Shown piece by piece: positions 28,259-37,680 of a stretch of DNA of 64,000 nucleotides. The notes under the pieces are model-generated. The model saw only the letters and a program-made list of their open reading frames with translations. It searched no databases and was not told where the DNA came from. The position numbers and the translations under genes were made by a program. The stretch is taken from assembly GCF_029211125.1 (NCBI RefSeq), contig NZ_JARGEN010000058.1, positions 93,093 to 157,092 of the forward strand, written 5' to 3'. How positions within the stretch are numbered: the first letter of the stretch is position 1; every line of letters begins with the position of its first letter. Origin of the DNA: Curvibacter soli. GTDB taxonomy: Bacteria; Pseudomonadota; Gammaproteobacteria; Burkholderiales; Burkholderiaceae_C.

Positions 28259-29509
28259 ATGAACCAGCTCCAACTCTTCCTGCCCTGCGCCGCCGGCGTC
28301 GAGGACTATCTGGCCGACGAGGCCCACGCGATCACCGGCCTGGCCGGCGGCGACCTGCTCGTGGGCCGCGGCGGCGTACTGCTCAGCGCATCGTGGCGCG
28401 ACGCGCTGCTGCTCAACCTGCACAGCCGGCTGGCGCAGCGCGTGCTGGTGCAGCTCTCGCACACGCCCTACCGCGCCGAGTCCGACCTGTACGAGGCCGC
28501 CAGCGCCGTGGCGTGGGAAATCTGGTTCACCCCGCGCCAGACCTTCAAGATCGAGATCACCGCCCAGCACAGCCCCCTCAAGAGCCTGAACTTCGCCGCG
28601 CTGAAGGTGAAGGATGCCGTGGCCGACCGCTTCCGCCACAAGGCCGGCGAGCGCCCCAGCGTGGAGACGCGCTGGCCCGACGTGCGCATTCACGCGCACC
28701 TCACGCACGACCACGCCACGCTCTACATCGACACCTCGGGCGAGCCGCTGTTCAAGCGCGGCTGGCGCGAGGACAAGGGCGACGCCCCGCTCAAGGAAAC
28801 CCTGGCCGCCGCGATGATCGCCGCCAGCGGGTGGGACCCTCATGGCGACGAGCCCGTGCCGCTCTACGACCCCTGCTGCGGCAGCGGCACCATCGCCATC
28901 GAGGCCGCGCAGATCGCCTGCCGCATCGCCCCCGGCGCGCTGCGGCGTTTCGGCTTCGAGAAGCTGCTGCCGTTCCAGCCGCATGTCTGGTCCGCTATCA
29001 AAAGCGAAGCTGCTGCCGCAGTATCCAAAAGCGCCGCAGCCATTTTTGGCAGTGACGTGGCGCACCGCATGGTCGATTTCGCGCAGCGCAATGCCGAGCG
29101 CGCGGGCGTGGCCCAGGCCGTCGAATTCCGCGGCGGCGACGCGCTGCAGCGCATGCCGCCCGCGCCGCGCGGGGTGATGCTGCTCAACCCGCCGTATGGC
29201 GAGCGCATCGACGCCTCCGGTATCGCCGGGGCGCGGCGCATGGGCGAGCGCGCTCAGGCCGGCGGCGCGGCTGGCGCGGGCCGCGAAACCGCGCAGACCG
29301 GCGAGGAGGGCGGCGAATTCTTCAGCCGCCTGGCCGCGCACTGGAAGAACCACTACGCCGGCTGGACCGCCTGGGTGCTCACGCCCGACATGAAGCTGCC
29401 CACCCGCATGCGGCTGAAGGAGTCGCGCCGCGTGCCGATGTGGAACGGGCCCATCGAATGCCGGCTGTTTCGCTTCGACATGCTCGCGGGGTCGGCGCGT
29501 GAGCACTGA
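28259..29509 (+). CDS. rlmL: 23S rRNA (guanine-N2) methyltransferase RlmL-type, THUMP domain
   Basis: Modifies 23S rRNA (m2G2445 in E. coli) using S-adenosylmethionine. 416 residues: N-terminal THUMP RNA-binding domain (about 45-160), then the methyltransferase domain. It has DPCCGSGTIAIEAAQ as SAM-binding motif I and LLNPPYGERI as the catalytic NPPY. It lacks the C-terminal RlmK domain of E. coli, as usual in betaproteobacteria. Around residues 246-261 the protein reads AIKSEAAAAVSKSAAA, encoded by an in-frame copy of the dispersed 48-bp repeat. A low-complexity Gly/Ala insert follows at about 325-345. Confidence 0.92.
   Translation: MNQLQLFLPCAAGVEDYLADEAHAITGLAGGDLLVGRGGVLLSASWRDALLLNLHSRLAQRVLVQLSHTPYRAESDLYEAASAVAWEIWFTPRQTFKIEITAQHSPLKSLNFAALKVKDAVADRFRHKAGERPSVETRWPDVRIHAHLTHDHATLYIDTSGEPLFKRGWREDKGDAPLKETLAAAMIAASGWDPHGDEPVPLYDPCCGSGTIAIEAAQIACRIAPGALRRFGFEKLLPFQPHVWSAIKSEAAAAVSKSAAAIFGSDVAHRMVDFAQRNAERAGVAQAVEFRGGDALQRMPPAPRGVMLLNPPYGERIDASGIAGARRMGERAQAGGAAGAGRETAQTGEEGGEFFSRLAAHWKNHYAGWTAWVLTPDMKLPTRMRLKESRRVPMWNGPIECRLFRFDMLAGSAREH
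28994..29041 (-). repeat. dispersed 48-bp repeat, copy H, inside rlmL
   Basis: On the minus strand reads GGCTGCGGCGC at the left, ACTGCGGCAGCAGCTT in the middle and GATAGC at the right. It lies in the rlmL coding region as exactly sixteen codons, so it does not break the frame. Confidence 0.72.
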
Positions 29510-29930
29510 GCCGGCGGACCGGGCGCTGGCCGTCATCGACACCAACATCGTCCTCGACCTGTTCGTCTTTGCCGATGCCGCCGCGCAGCCGCTGCGCACG
29601 GGGCTGGCCGCGGGCGCGCTGGAGTGGATCGCCACCGCCGCCATGCGCGACGAGCTGGCGCGCGTGCTGGGCTATGCGCAGATCGCGCCGCGGCTGGCCT
29701 TCCACGGCCTGCAGGCCGCTGGCGTGCTGGCCGCGTTCGACGCCCAGGCGCGCATCGTGACGCCCGCGCCCAAGGCGCCCGTCACCTGCAGCGACCCGGA
29801 CGACCAGCACTTCATCGACCTGGCCGTGGCCCACGGCGCGCGGCTGTTCAGCAAGGACCGCGCCGTGCTCTGCATGCGCCGCCGCCTGTTGGCGCTCGGC
29901 GTGCTGGCCATGCCGGCGCCGGGGGGCTGA
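29499..29930 (+). CDS. PIN-domain protein (putative toxin-type ribonuclease)
   Basis: 143-residue PIN-fold protein. The first acidic cluster is VIDTNIVLDLF (about 12-22), the middle acidic residues lie in AMRDELARVLGY, and the last pair is in CSDPDDQHFIDLAVAHGARLFSKD. Full acidic set, so ribonuclease activity is plausible. Starts at GTG 29499, overlapping the rlmL stop. There is no antitoxin-like gene on either side, so it may be a solitary PIN protein of the type found in housekeeping operons rather than a toxin. Confidence 0.82.
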   Translation: MSTEPADRALAVIDTNIVLDLFVFADAAAQPLRTGLAAGALEWIATAAMRDELARVLGYAQIAPRLAFHGLQAAGVLAAFDAQARIVTPAPKAPVTCSDPDDQHFIDLAVAHGARLFSKDRAVLCMRRRLLALGVLAMPAPGG

Positions 29931-29982
29931 ACAGTTGGCGCTCGGCGGGCGCCCCTTTGGCGCGCCGGTCCGGCGGCCGGCG

Positions 29983-30795
29983 TCAGGGTGCCAGGAACCG
30001 CGCCGCCGCGCGCAGACACTGCGTGTCGCGGCCCCAGACCCGGCCCGCGGGCAGGTGGCGCATCCAGGCCAGGCGCCGGACCGTGTCGCGCAGCGCGGCG
30101 CGCACGGGCGCGCTGGCATGGGCCTGCAGCACGGCGTGCCACTGCGGCCGTGCCGACGCGGTGGCGCCGTGCGTCTGCAGCAGCAGCGCGGTGGAATGCA
30201 CGTAGCACAGCCAGTCGCGCGCCTGGCACTCGGTCAGCGACAGCGTGGCGCCGGGGTCGTCCTCGAAGTCCAGATAGGCGATGGCGCCGTCGGCGCAGCG
30301 TACGAGGTTGCGCGCGAACGCCTGGCTCAGATAGGTGCCGCGCGCATGCACGAGGGCAATGCCCTCCAGCCCCTGGCGCCATAGCGCCACGGCCTCGGTG
30401 GATTGGACGGGCAGCAATGTCTCGATCTCGCGCGCCAGCATGCGCGTGGGCCGCGCGGGGTCGCTGCCCACGTCGGCCAGCAGCAGCGCGTCACCCTGCG
30501 CGGCCAGCACCGCCGGCACGCGCAGGCCCAGCGCGGCCAGTTCGCGCAGGCGGCGGGCCTCCTGGGCGATGGCCGCTGCACCGCCGGGGTTCGTCACGGG
30601 CTGCAGCACGTCTAGGCGCAGCAGGCGGGCGATCAGCCCCAGCAGCGCGTAGCGCCACGGCGGGGTGATGGGCGGCGCCTTTTTCAGCCACACGGTCTGG
30701 CCGTCGAGCGGGTAGCTCGCCACCGCCTTGGCCTGGGCGGGCAGCGCCGCGCGCAGAAAGCTGGCGCAGCGCTGCGCCCCCGGCATGGCCGTCAT
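29983..30795 (-). CDS. Kinase-fold protein (LPS kinase/APH-like), function unknown
   Basis: 270-residue protein with features of the protein-kinase-like fold: GQTVWLKKAPP as a possible nucleotide-binding Lys, HARGTYLSQAFARNLV as the catalytic-loop equivalent, and YLDFEDDPGATLS as a DFG-like metal motif. Related small proteins in betaproteobacteria are annotated as serine/threonine or lipopolysaccharide core kinases; substrate unknown. Start ATG 30795 overlaps the stop of the upstream GltB-like gene (ATGA), so the two are coupled. Confidence 0.65.
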   Translation of the reverse strand: MTAMPGAQRCASFLRAALPAQAKAVASYPLDGQTVWLKKAPPITPPWRYALLGLIARLLRLDVLQPVTNPGGAAAIAQEARRLRELAALGLRVPAVLAAQGDALLLADVGSDPARPTRMLAREIETLLPVQSTEAVALWRQGLEGIALVHARGTYLSQAFARNLVRCADGAIAYLDFEDDPGATLSLTECQARDWLCYVHSTALLLQTHGATASARPQWHAVLQAHASAPVRAALRDTVRRLAWMRHLPAGRVWGRDTQCLRAAARFLAP

Positions 30796-32429
30796 GCGGT
30801 GGCGGCAGCCGCTACCGAGGCGCGGAAGTCGTGCGCGTTTGCCAGCGGCCAGTACATGCGGAACACGTTGTGCTGGGCGTCCAGCGGGCCCAGCAGCGCT
30901 GCGGGCTCCACGCGCATGATCAGGTTGGAGAGCAGGCGCACCTCGGTGTCGCTGATGCGGCGCACGATGTGGTGGGCCGTGATGTCCTGCGGGTGGCGCA
31001 GCCCGGCGGCCTGCACCAGCTCCTGCAGGGCGTGCAGCGTACTGGCGTGGAACTGCGCCACGCGCTCGGCCTTGTCGGGCACCACCAGGGCTTTCTGGCG
31101 CAGCGGATCCTGCGTGGCCACGCCGGTAGGGCAGTGGCCCGTGTGGCAGTTTTGCGCCTGGATGCAGCCCAGCGCCATCATGTAGCCGCGCGCCGCGTTG
31201 CACCAGTCGGCGCCCAGCGCCATCATGTGCGCGATGTCGAAGGCCGAGGTCACCTTGCCCGCGCAGCCGATGCGGATGCGCTCGCGCAGGTTCACGCCGA
31301 TCAGCGTGTTGTGGACCAGCAGCAGCCCTTCCTGCAGCGGCGAGCCCACGTGGTCGCTGAACTCCACCGGCGCCGCGCCCGTGCCGCCCTCGGCGCCGTC
31401 CACCACGATGAAGTCGGGCGTGATGCCCGTCTCCAGCATGGCCTTGACGATGGCGAACCACTCCCATGGGTGGCCGATGCAGAGCTTGATGCCCGTGGGC
31501 TTGCCGCCCGAGAGGCTGCGCAGCCTCTCGATGAAATGCATCATGCCCACTGGCGTGTCGAAGGCGCTGTGGGCCGCGGGCGAGATGCAGTCCACGCCCA
31601 CGGGCACGCCGCGCGCGGCGGCGATCTCGGGCGTGACCTTGGCCCCCGGCAGCACGCCGCCGTGGCCGGGCTTGGCGCCCTGGCTGAGCTTGAGCTCGAT
31701 CAGCTTGACCTGCGGGTCGCGTGCGTTGGCGACGAACTTTTCCTCGCTGAACGTGCCGTCGCCGTTGCGGCAGCCGAAGTAGCCCGAGGCCACCTGCCAC
31801 ACCAGGTCGCCGCCGAACACGCGGTGGTGGGTGGAGATCGAGCCCTCGCCCGTGTCGTGCATGAAGCCGCCGAGCTTGGCGCCGCGGTTGAGCGCCATGA
31901 TGGCGTTGGCCGACAGCGCGCCGAAGCTCATGGCCGAGATGTTGAACACGCTGGCGCTGTAGGGCTGGGCGCGGTCGGGCCCGATGGTGACGCGGAAGTC
32001 GTGCGAGTCGAGCCTGGTGGGCGCCATCGAGTGGTTGATCCACTCGTAGCCGACCGCGCCCACGTCGAGCAGCGTGCCCAGCGGGCGGTTGTCGGGCTCG
32101 GACTTGGCGCGCTGGTACACCAGCGTGCGCTGCGCGCGCGAGAACGGCGCGGCCTCGCGGTCGCTCTCGATGAAGTACTGGCGGATCTCGGGGCGGATGA
32201 ACTCCAGCGCGAAGCGCAGGTGGCCGATGATGGGGTAGTTGCGCAGGATCGCGTGGCGCTGCTGCAGCAGGTCGTACACGCCCAGCGCCACCAGCGCCGC
32301 GGCCACGACGAACAACGCCAGCCCCCGGCCGAACGCCACCAGGGAGAACAGCGACAGCAGCAGCGCGAACGCGCACAGGCCCAGGGCCGTGTAGCGCACC
32401 GGGTAGAGGGTATTGAGGCGGCCTATCAT
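30792..32429 (-). CDS. FMN-binding glutamate synthase-family protein (GltB-like)
   Basis: 545 residues. Two membrane helices near the N-terminus (about 14-50) are followed by the FMN/iron-sulfur glutamate synthase domain with NISAMSFGALSANAIMALNRGA, MHDTGEGSIS, KPGHGGVLPGAKVT, DGAEGGTGAAP and the Cys-rich cluster CIQAQNCHTGHCPTGV for the [3Fe-4S] centre. No glutaminase domain is present, so it is not a complete GltB. The true reaction is not established; relatives are stand-alone membrane-anchored oxidoreductase-like proteins. Co-transcribed with the kinase-fold gene. Confidence 0.9.
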   Translation of the reverse strand: MIGRLNTLYPVRYTALGLCAFALLLSLFSLVAFGRGLALFVVAAALVALGVYDLLQQRHAILRNYPIIGHLRFALEFIRPEIRQYFIESDREAAPFSRAQRTLVYQRAKSEPDNRPLGTLLDVGAVGYEWINHSMAPTRLDSHDFRVTIGPDRAQPYSASVFNISAMSFGALSANAIMALNRGAKLGGFMHDTGEGSISTHHRVFGGDLVWQVASGYFGCRNGDGTFSEEKFVANARDPQVKLIELKLSQGAKPGHGGVLPGAKVTPEIAAARGVPVGVDCISPAAHSAFDTPVGMMHFIERLRSLSGGKPTGIKLCIGHPWEWFAIVKAMLETGITPDFIVVDGAEGGTGAAPVEFSDHVGSPLQEGLLLVHNTLIGVNLRERIRIGCAGKVTSAFDIAHMMALGADWCNAARGYMMALGCIQAQNCHTGHCPTGVATQDPLRQKALVVPDKAERVAQFHASTLHALQELVQAAGLRHPQDITAHHIVRRISDTEVRLLSNLIMRVEPAALLGPLDAQHNVFRMYWPLANAHDFRASVAAAATA

Positions 32430-32526
32430 CAGGGGATACTCTTTTCTTGTCGTGGCGGTCGTGGACGGCGGCCATGATAAAGACTAAAGACAACCGCCGT
32501 TTCCCCCACGCCAGAGCCCCCGCACC

Positions 32527-33297
32527 ATGCCATCCATCACCCCCGCCACCCCGCCCGCCGGCGGTCAGCTCGGCCCCGACGATTTCGACACGCTCGATGC
32601 GCTGCTGGACGCCATGCGCGCCGACGACGTGGAAACGCCCGAATGGGAGTTCTGCGAAGGCTTCCTTGCCGCGCTCGTCTGCAGCCGCCGCGCCATCGCG
32701 CCGGAGGAATACTGGCCGGTCCTGTTCAACAGTTTCAATCCGGCCGCGCAGATGGAGTTCGTCTGGTTCTGGAAGCGCCGCTGGAAAGAGGTGGAGCAGG
32801 CCCTGGACGCCGAGGTGCAGACGCTCGACGACGAGCGCTGCTACCAGCCCGAGGTGCTGGACGTGCGCGGCGCCGCCGCCATGCTGCCGCCCGAGGAGCG
32901 CGGTGAATTGGAAGGCGGCGTGTTGCCGTCTTTCGGCCAGATCTGGGCGCTGGGCTTCATGTACGCGGTGGAGAGCTGGCCCGAGGACTGGGCGCCCCCA
33001 CGCGACAAGGAGGCCGCCGGCTGGCTCGACGACGCGCTGACCGCCATCGTCGCGCTGATCGAAGACGACACCGGCCCGCCCACGGTATCGCTGTACGCCG
33101 AGGATGGCCCGCCCACGGTCAGCAACGCCCGGCTGGACGCCTGGGGCGAGGCGATCTGGGCCGTGTACGACCTGCGCCAGCTATGGAAAAGCCTGGGCCC
33201 GCGCGCGGAGCCCGTGCGCAAGCAGGCCGACCCGGGCCGCAACGACCCGTGCCCGTGCGGCAGCGGGAAGAAGTTCAAGAAGTGCCACGGGGCCTGA
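32527..33297 (+). CDS. YecA/UPF0149-family protein with C-terminal SEC-C zinc motif
   Basis: 256 residues. The N-terminal two thirds match the UPF0149/YecA helical domain ([26 protein letters not shown], then [21 protein letters not shown]). The last 22 residues form the SEC-C metal-binding motif [17 protein letters not shown], the zinc-binding tail also found on SecA, which links to SecB and ribosomes. Role probably in protein targeting or quality control. Two nearly identical ten-base blocks encode the repeated GPPTVS at about 182-198. Divergent from the GltB-like gene. Confidence 0.88.
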   Translation: MPSITPATPPAGGQLGPDDFDTLDALLDAMRADDVETPEWEFCEGFLAALVCSRRAIAPEEYWPVLFNSFNPAAQMEFVWFWKRRWKEVEQALDAEVQTLDDERCYQPEVLDVRGAAAMLPPEERGELEGGVLPSFGQIWALGFMYAVESWPEDWAPPRDKEAAGWLDDALTAIVALIEDDTGPPTVSLYAEDGPPTVSNARLDAWGEAIWAVYDLRQLWKSLGPRAEPVRKQADPGRNDPCPCGSGKKFKKCHGA

Positions 33298-33365
33298 CTG
33301 CAGGGGAAAAACAGGATACTCCCCCCCTGCCACCCTGGCGCCGCAATTAAATTAAGCGGTAATGA

Positions 33366-33388
33366 CTTATACTCCCGGGGAGTATAAG
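33366..33388. repeat. 23-bp perfect palindrome between convergent genes
   Basis: CTTATACTCCC and GGGAGTATAAG are exact reverse complements around a single central G. It lies between the ends of the SEC-C gene and opgG, with another ATACTCCCC at 33316-33324. No T-tract follows on either strand, so a classic terminator is unlikely; an operator-like or recombination site is possible. Confidence 0.6.
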
Positions 33389-33399
33389 GGGTCTGTACC

Positions 33400-35016
33400 T
33401 TACGGGCCAGGGCTGGCCGCAGCCCCCGGCAGCACCACCCCCGGCGTGGCCTGCGGCGGCAGCGGCGGCAACTGGTAGCTCCAGGTTTCGCTGAGCGCGG
33501 CGCCATCGGGCCCCGCCAGCGCCGCGCGCAGCTCCGCCACCTGCGTGGCCTCCTTCACCTTCACCCGCAGCGTCAGGCGCCAGCCGCGGATCGCGGGGTG
33601 GTACTGCAGGCTGCTGCCCAGGATGTCGGCGTTGGCATTGCCGCTGTAGCGCGCGCTCACCGCCGCGTCGGGCGTCAGCCGGGCCAGCGAAGGGCCTTCG
33701 AAATCCACCATCAGCGCGATGCTGCCGTCGCTCTGGCGGACCAGGTTGGGCTGGTAGCGCTCGCCAGTGGCGCGCAGGGTCTGGCGCACCCAGGCGGTGT
33801 CGTCGCCGAACAGCGCGGGCTCGTCCATCGTCCAGTGCATGCGGTAGTCGAGCTGCAAGGGGTCGCCGGGGGCGGGCAGCGCGTCGGGCGACCAGAAGGC
33901 CACGATGTTGTCGTTGGTCTCGTCGGGCGTGGGGATTTCCACCAGCGTCACGCGGCCACGGCCCCAGTCGCCGCGCGGCTCGACCCAGGCGCTGGGGCGC
34001 AGGTCGTAGCGGTCCTTCAGATCCTCGAAGCGCGAGAACTCGCGCCCGCGCTGCAGCAGGCCGAAGCCCTTGGGGCTGTCGGCCTGGAAGCTGCTGATGG
34101 ACAGCATCGGCGGGTTGTTGAGCGGGCGCCAGATCCATTCGCCGCCGCCGGTGTGGATGGCCAGGCCGTTGGAGTCGTGGATGGCGGGACGAAAGTTGTG
34201 CTGCGCCGCGGGCTGGCTGGGGCCGAACAGGAACATGCTGGTCAGCGGCGCCACGCCCAGGGTGCGGATGTCGCCGCGCAGGAAGATGCGGGCTTTCACG
34301 TCCAGCAGCGCGTCGCTGCCCGGCGTCAGGGTGAATTCATAGGCGCCGGTGGCGCGCGGCGAATCCAGCAGCGCATAGATCGTGAGCTGGCGATCCTGCG
34401 GCGCCGGGCGGCGGATCCAGAACTCGCGAAAGCGCGGGAACTCCTCGGGCCCCGGCTGCGCGGTGTCGATCGCCAGCCCGCGCGAGGACAGGCCGTATAC
34501 CTGCCCCTTGCCGATCACCCGGAAATAGCTCGCGCCCAGCAGGCTCATGACCTCGTCGTCCTTGCCCGGCTGGTTGACCGGGTACAGCACGCGAAAGCCC
34601 GCGTAGCCCAGCGCACTGGTGGCCTGCTTGTCGAACGCGAGGTCGCCGAAGTCGAAGCGCGCCGGGTCGTAGCGGATTTCCTGCACCGCCTCGCTGCCCT
34701 GCGCACCCACGATCTCGTTGATCTGCACGGGGGCCGCGAACTGCATGCCCTGGTGGTAGAAGGCCAGCTTGAACGGCGTGTCCAGCCCGGCCCACTCGAA
34801 GCGTTCGCGCAGCGGCTGGATTTTCTGGTAGTCGGCGAACTGCATCTGGCTGAATGCGGGCGGCAGGTTGCTCTGCAGCGCCACGTAGGGCTGGGCCGCC
34901 AGCGCGAGCGCGCGGGTGGTGAGTTCGTCGAGCGAGAAGGCATGCGCGGCGCCGCAGGCCAGAACGGCCAGGGCTGCGAACCGGCGCAGGAACAGGGGAT
35001 TCGGTAACACGGTCAC
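33400..35016 (-). CDS. opgG: Periplasmic glucan biosynthesis protein G
   Basis: Periplasmic protein needed for branched beta-1,2/1,6 osmoregulated periplasmic glucans. 538 residues. Signal peptide 1-26 ([15 protein letters not shown]-x-A cleavage). Then [21 protein letters not shown] at the mature start and [16 protein letters not shown] plus [16 protein letters not shown] in the C-terminal domain. The usual partner opgH is not in this window. It diverges from bglX, whose product could trim beta-glucans, with only 82 bp between them. Confidence 0.95.
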   Translation of the reverse strand: MTVLPNPLFLRRFAALAVLACGAAHAFSLDELTTRALALAAQPYVALQSNLPPAFSQMQFADYQKIQPLRERFEWAGLDTPFKLAFYHQGMQFAAPVQINEIVGAQGSEAVQEIRYDPARFDFGDLAFDKQATSALGYAGFRVLYPVNQPGKDDEVMSLLGASYFRVIGKGQVYGLSSRGLAIDTAQPGPEEFPRFREFWIRRPAPQDRQLTIYALLDSPRATGAYEFTLTPGSDALLDVKARIFLRGDIRTLGVAPLTSMFLFGPSQPAAQHNFRPAIHDSNGLAIHTGGGEWIWRPLNNPPMLSISSFQADSPKGFGLLQRGREFSRFEDLKDRYDLRPSAWVEPRGDWGRGRVTLVEIPTPDETNDNIVAFWSPDALPAPGDPLQLDYRMHWTMDEPALFGDDTAWVRQTLRATGERYQPNLVRQSDGSIALMVDFEGPSLARLTPDAAVSARYSGNANADILGSSLQYHPAIRGWRLTLRVKVKEATQVAELRAALAGPDGAALSETWSYQLPPLPPQATPGVVLPGAAASPGP

Positions 35017-35098
35017 GGCGGGGGTTCTGGGACAATGAATTCAGCGCCATGACCTTAGCATGGCCCATGCCCACGCCCATGCCCATATCCGAGACACG

Positions 35099-37456
35099 AT
35101 GCAGACCTTTCGCAACGCCTTTCCCCGCCTTCTCGCTGCACTGGTTCTTGCGGGGTGCGCCATGTACTCCCCGGTCGTTTGGTCCGATGACCAGCAAGCT
35201 GAGCCGGCCATGCAGCGATACGTGCCTGCGCCTGGCCTGGAGAACAAGGCCGCCTTCATCGACGGCCTGATCGCCCGCATGACGCTCGACGAGAAAATCG
35301 GCCAGTTGCGCCTCATCAGCATCGGCCCGGAGATGACCAAGGCGCGCATCTACGACGAAATCGCCGCCGGGCGCATCGGCGCCACCTTCAACACCGTCAC
35401 GTCCGCCGAGAACCGGCCCTTGCAGGAGGCTGCGGCGCTGCGCAGCCGGCTGCGCATCCCGGTCACGTTCGCCTACGACATCGTCCACGGCCACCGCACC
35501 ATCTTCCCCATCGGCCTGGGCCTGGCGTCGAGCTGGGACATGGAGGTGGTGCGCCAGAGCGCCCGCGTGGCCGCCGCCGAGGCCGCCGCCGACGGCATCG
35601 ACATGACCTTCGCGCCGATGGTCGACATCTCGCGCGACCCGCGCTGGGGCCGCATGTCCGAGGGCTTCGGCGAGGACCCGTTCCTCGTCTCCGAAATCGC
35701 CCGCGCCAGCGTGCGCGGCCTGCAGGGCGACTCGCTGGCCGCGCCCGACAGCATCATGGCCGTGGCCAAGCACTTCGCGCTCTACGGCGCGGTGGAGGGC
35801 GGGCGCGACTACAACACCGTCGACATGAGCCCGATGCGCATGTACAACGACTACCTGCCGCCCTACCGCGCCGCCATCGAGGCCGGCGCGGGCGGCGTGA
35901 TGGTGGCGCTCAACTCCATCAACGGCGTACCGGCCACGTCCAACACCTGGCTGCTGCGCGACCTGCTGCGCGGGCAGTGGGGCTTCAAGGGGCTGACGGT
36001 GAGCGACCACGGCGCCATCACCGAACTCATGCAGCACGGCGTGGCCGGCGACCCGCGCGAGGCCGCGCGCCTGGCCGTCGAGGCCGGCGTGGACCTGAGC
36101 ATGGCCGACTCCATCTACCTGGAGCAGTTGCCGCAACTGGTGCGGTCGGGCACGGTGCGCGAGCAGACCCTCGACGCCGCCGTGCGCGAGGTGCTCGGCA
36201 CCAAGTACGACCTGGGCCTGTTCCACGACCCGTTTCGCCGCATCGGCGACGCCGCGCGCGACCCGGCGGACGCCGATGCCGAGGAGCGCCTGCACCGCGC
36301 CGAGGCCCGCGCCGTGGCGCGCGAATCCATGGTGCTGCTGGAAAACCGCAATGGCGCGCTGCCGCTGAGGAAGGGCGCGCGCATCGCCTTGGTCGGCCCG
36401 CTGGCCGACGCGCCCATCGACATCATGGGCAGTTGGTCCGCCTCCGGCAAGTTCAAGCACTCGGTCACGCTGCTGCAAGGCATGCGCGAGGCCGTGGCCG
36501 CGCAAGGCGGACAACTGCGCCATGCGCGCGGCGCCAACGCCACGGACGACGCGCGCATCGTCGAATACCTCAACTTCATGAACTGGGACATGCCCGAGGT
36601 GGTGCAGGACCAGCGCCCCGCCGAGGCCATGATCGCCGAGGCCGTGGAGGCCGCCAGGCAGTCCGACGCGGTGGTCGCCGCCGTGGGCGAGACGCGCGGG
36701 ATGTCGCACGAATCGTCTAGCCGCACCAGTCTGGAAATCCCCGCGAGCCAGCGCGCGCTGCTCGCCGCGCTCAAGGCCACCGGCAAGCCGCTGGTGCTGG
36801 TGCTGATGAATGGTCGCCCGCTCGCGCTCGGCTGGGAGCGCGACAACGCCGACGCCATCCTCGAAACCTGGTACACCGGCACCGAGGGCGGCCACGCCAT
36901 CAGCGACGTGCTGTTCGGCGACGTGAACCCCGCGGGCAAGCTGCCCATCACCTTCCCGCGCTCGGTAGGGCAGATCCCGCAGTACTACAACCACCTGCGC
37001 ATCGGCCGGCCCTTCACCGAGGGCCAGCCCGGCAACTACACCTCGCAGTACTTCGAGGAGCCCAACGGCCCGCTCTACCCGTTCGGCTACGGCCGGAGCT
37101 ACACCGATTTCAGCGTGTCGGACGTGGCGCTGTCCGCCGACACGCTGGAGCGCGGCGGCACCCTCAGCGCCAGCGTCGCGGTGAAGAACACGGGCCAGCG
37201 CGCGGGCGCCACCGTGGTGCAGCTCTACATCGAGGACCCCGCGGCCTCCGTCGCCCGGCCCGTGAAGGAGCTCAAGGGCTTCCGCAAGCTGATGCTCCAG
37301 CCCGGCGAGGAACAGGTGGTGCGCTTCGCCGTCGGCGAGGAACAACTGCGCTTCTTCAACGCCCGGCTGGAGCAGGTGGCCGAGCCGGGGCGCTTCAACG
37401 TGCAGATCGGGCTCGACTCGCGCGACGTGAAGCAACGGAGTTTCGAGCTGAGATAG
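35099..37456 (+). CDS. bglX: Glycoside hydrolase family 3 beta-glucosidase, exported lipoprotein
   Basis: 785-residue enzyme that hydrolyses beta-linked glucosides in the periplasm. Lipoprotein signal (LLAALVLAGC, lipobox Cys near residue 17). The GH3 N-domain carries KHFALYGAVEGGRDYNTVDMS and the catalytic nucleophile D303 in GLTVSDHGAI. GH3 C-domain follows (VLLENRNGALPL, then NPAGKLPITFPRS and YPFGYGRSYT), and a fibronectin III-like end domain closes the protein. Start ATG 35099 gives a clean signal peptide; an upstream ATG would add MAHAHAHAHI. Divergent from opgG, suggesting linked glucan metabolism (inference). Confidence 0.94.
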   Translation: MQTFRNAFPRLLAALVLAGCAMYSPVVWSDDQQAEPAMQRYVPAPGLENKAAFIDGLIARMTLDEKIGQLRLISIGPEMTKARIYDEIAAGRIGATFNTVTSAENRPLQEAAALRSRLRIPVTFAYDIVHGHRTIFPIGLGLASSWDMEVVRQSARVAAAEAAADGIDMTFAPMVDISRDPRWGRMSEGFGEDPFLVSEIARASVRGLQGDSLAAPDSIMAVAKHFALYGAVEGGRDYNTVDMSPMRMYNDYLPPYRAAIEAGAGGVMVALNSINGVPATSNTWLLRDLLRGQWGFKGLTVSDHGAITELMQHGVAGDPREAARLAVEAGVDLSMADSIYLEQLPQLVRSGTVREQTLDAAVREVLGTKYDLGLFHDPFRRIGDAARDPADADAEERLHRAEARAVARESMVLLENRNGALPLRKGARIALVGPLADAPIDIMGSWSASGKFKHSVTLLQGMREAVAAQGGQLRHARGANATDDARIVEYLNFMNWDMPEVVQDQRPAEAMIAEAVEAARQSDAVVAAVGETRGMSHESSSRTSLEIPASQRALLAALKATGKPLVLVLMNGRPLALGWERDNADAILETWYTGTEGGHAISDVLFGDVNPAGKLPITFPRSVGQIPQYYNHLRIGRPFTEGQPGNYTSQYFEEPNGPLYPFGYGRSYTDFSVSDVALSADTLERGGTLSASVAVKNTGQRAGATVVQLYIEDPAASVARPVKELKGFRKLMLQPGEEQVVRFAVGEEQLRFFNARLEQVAEPGRFNVQIGLDSRDVKQRSFELR

Positions 37457-37680
37457 TCGCCATGCAGATCTTCGTCAAAACGCTGGCGGACTACGACATC
37501 CAGAAAGATGTCCACGCCGCACCTGGCATTGCGTGCCGTGGCCGCAGAGGCGGTGCCGGTGGACATGCCGCTGCCATTGCGGCTGGCCGGCATGGTCGCG
37601 GGTGTGGCGGGCGTGCTGCTGCGCCGCCGGCTTCGCCAAGCCAGGGGGCGTGGCGCGCTGTCAGAATCGTAAACACGTTT
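37457..37680 (+). other. Intergenic region with possible 54-residue membrane peptide
   Basis: An ATG at 37508 opens a 54-codon frame ending TAA 37670-37672. It reads MSTPHLALRAVAAEAV, then a hydrophobic PLPLRLAGMVAGVAGVLLRRR and a basic tail, like a one-helix membrane peptide or a decayed sorting signal. A second frame from ATG 37462 opens MQIFVKTLADYDIQKDV but soon turns into Arg/Gly-rich sequence antisense to pncC. Neither can be confirmed from sequence alone. Confidence 0.3.

Noticed and set aside
33366..33388. Palindrome as a bidirectional intrinsic terminator
   Set aside because: The stem is moderate in GC and neither strand has a T-tract after it; kept only as an unexplained palindrome.
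37462..37486. MQIFVKTL reading frame identical to the first eight residues of ubiquitin
   Set aside because: After residue 8 the frame has no ubiquitin similarity, becomes Arg/Gly-rich and runs antisense into pncC. Most likely chance.
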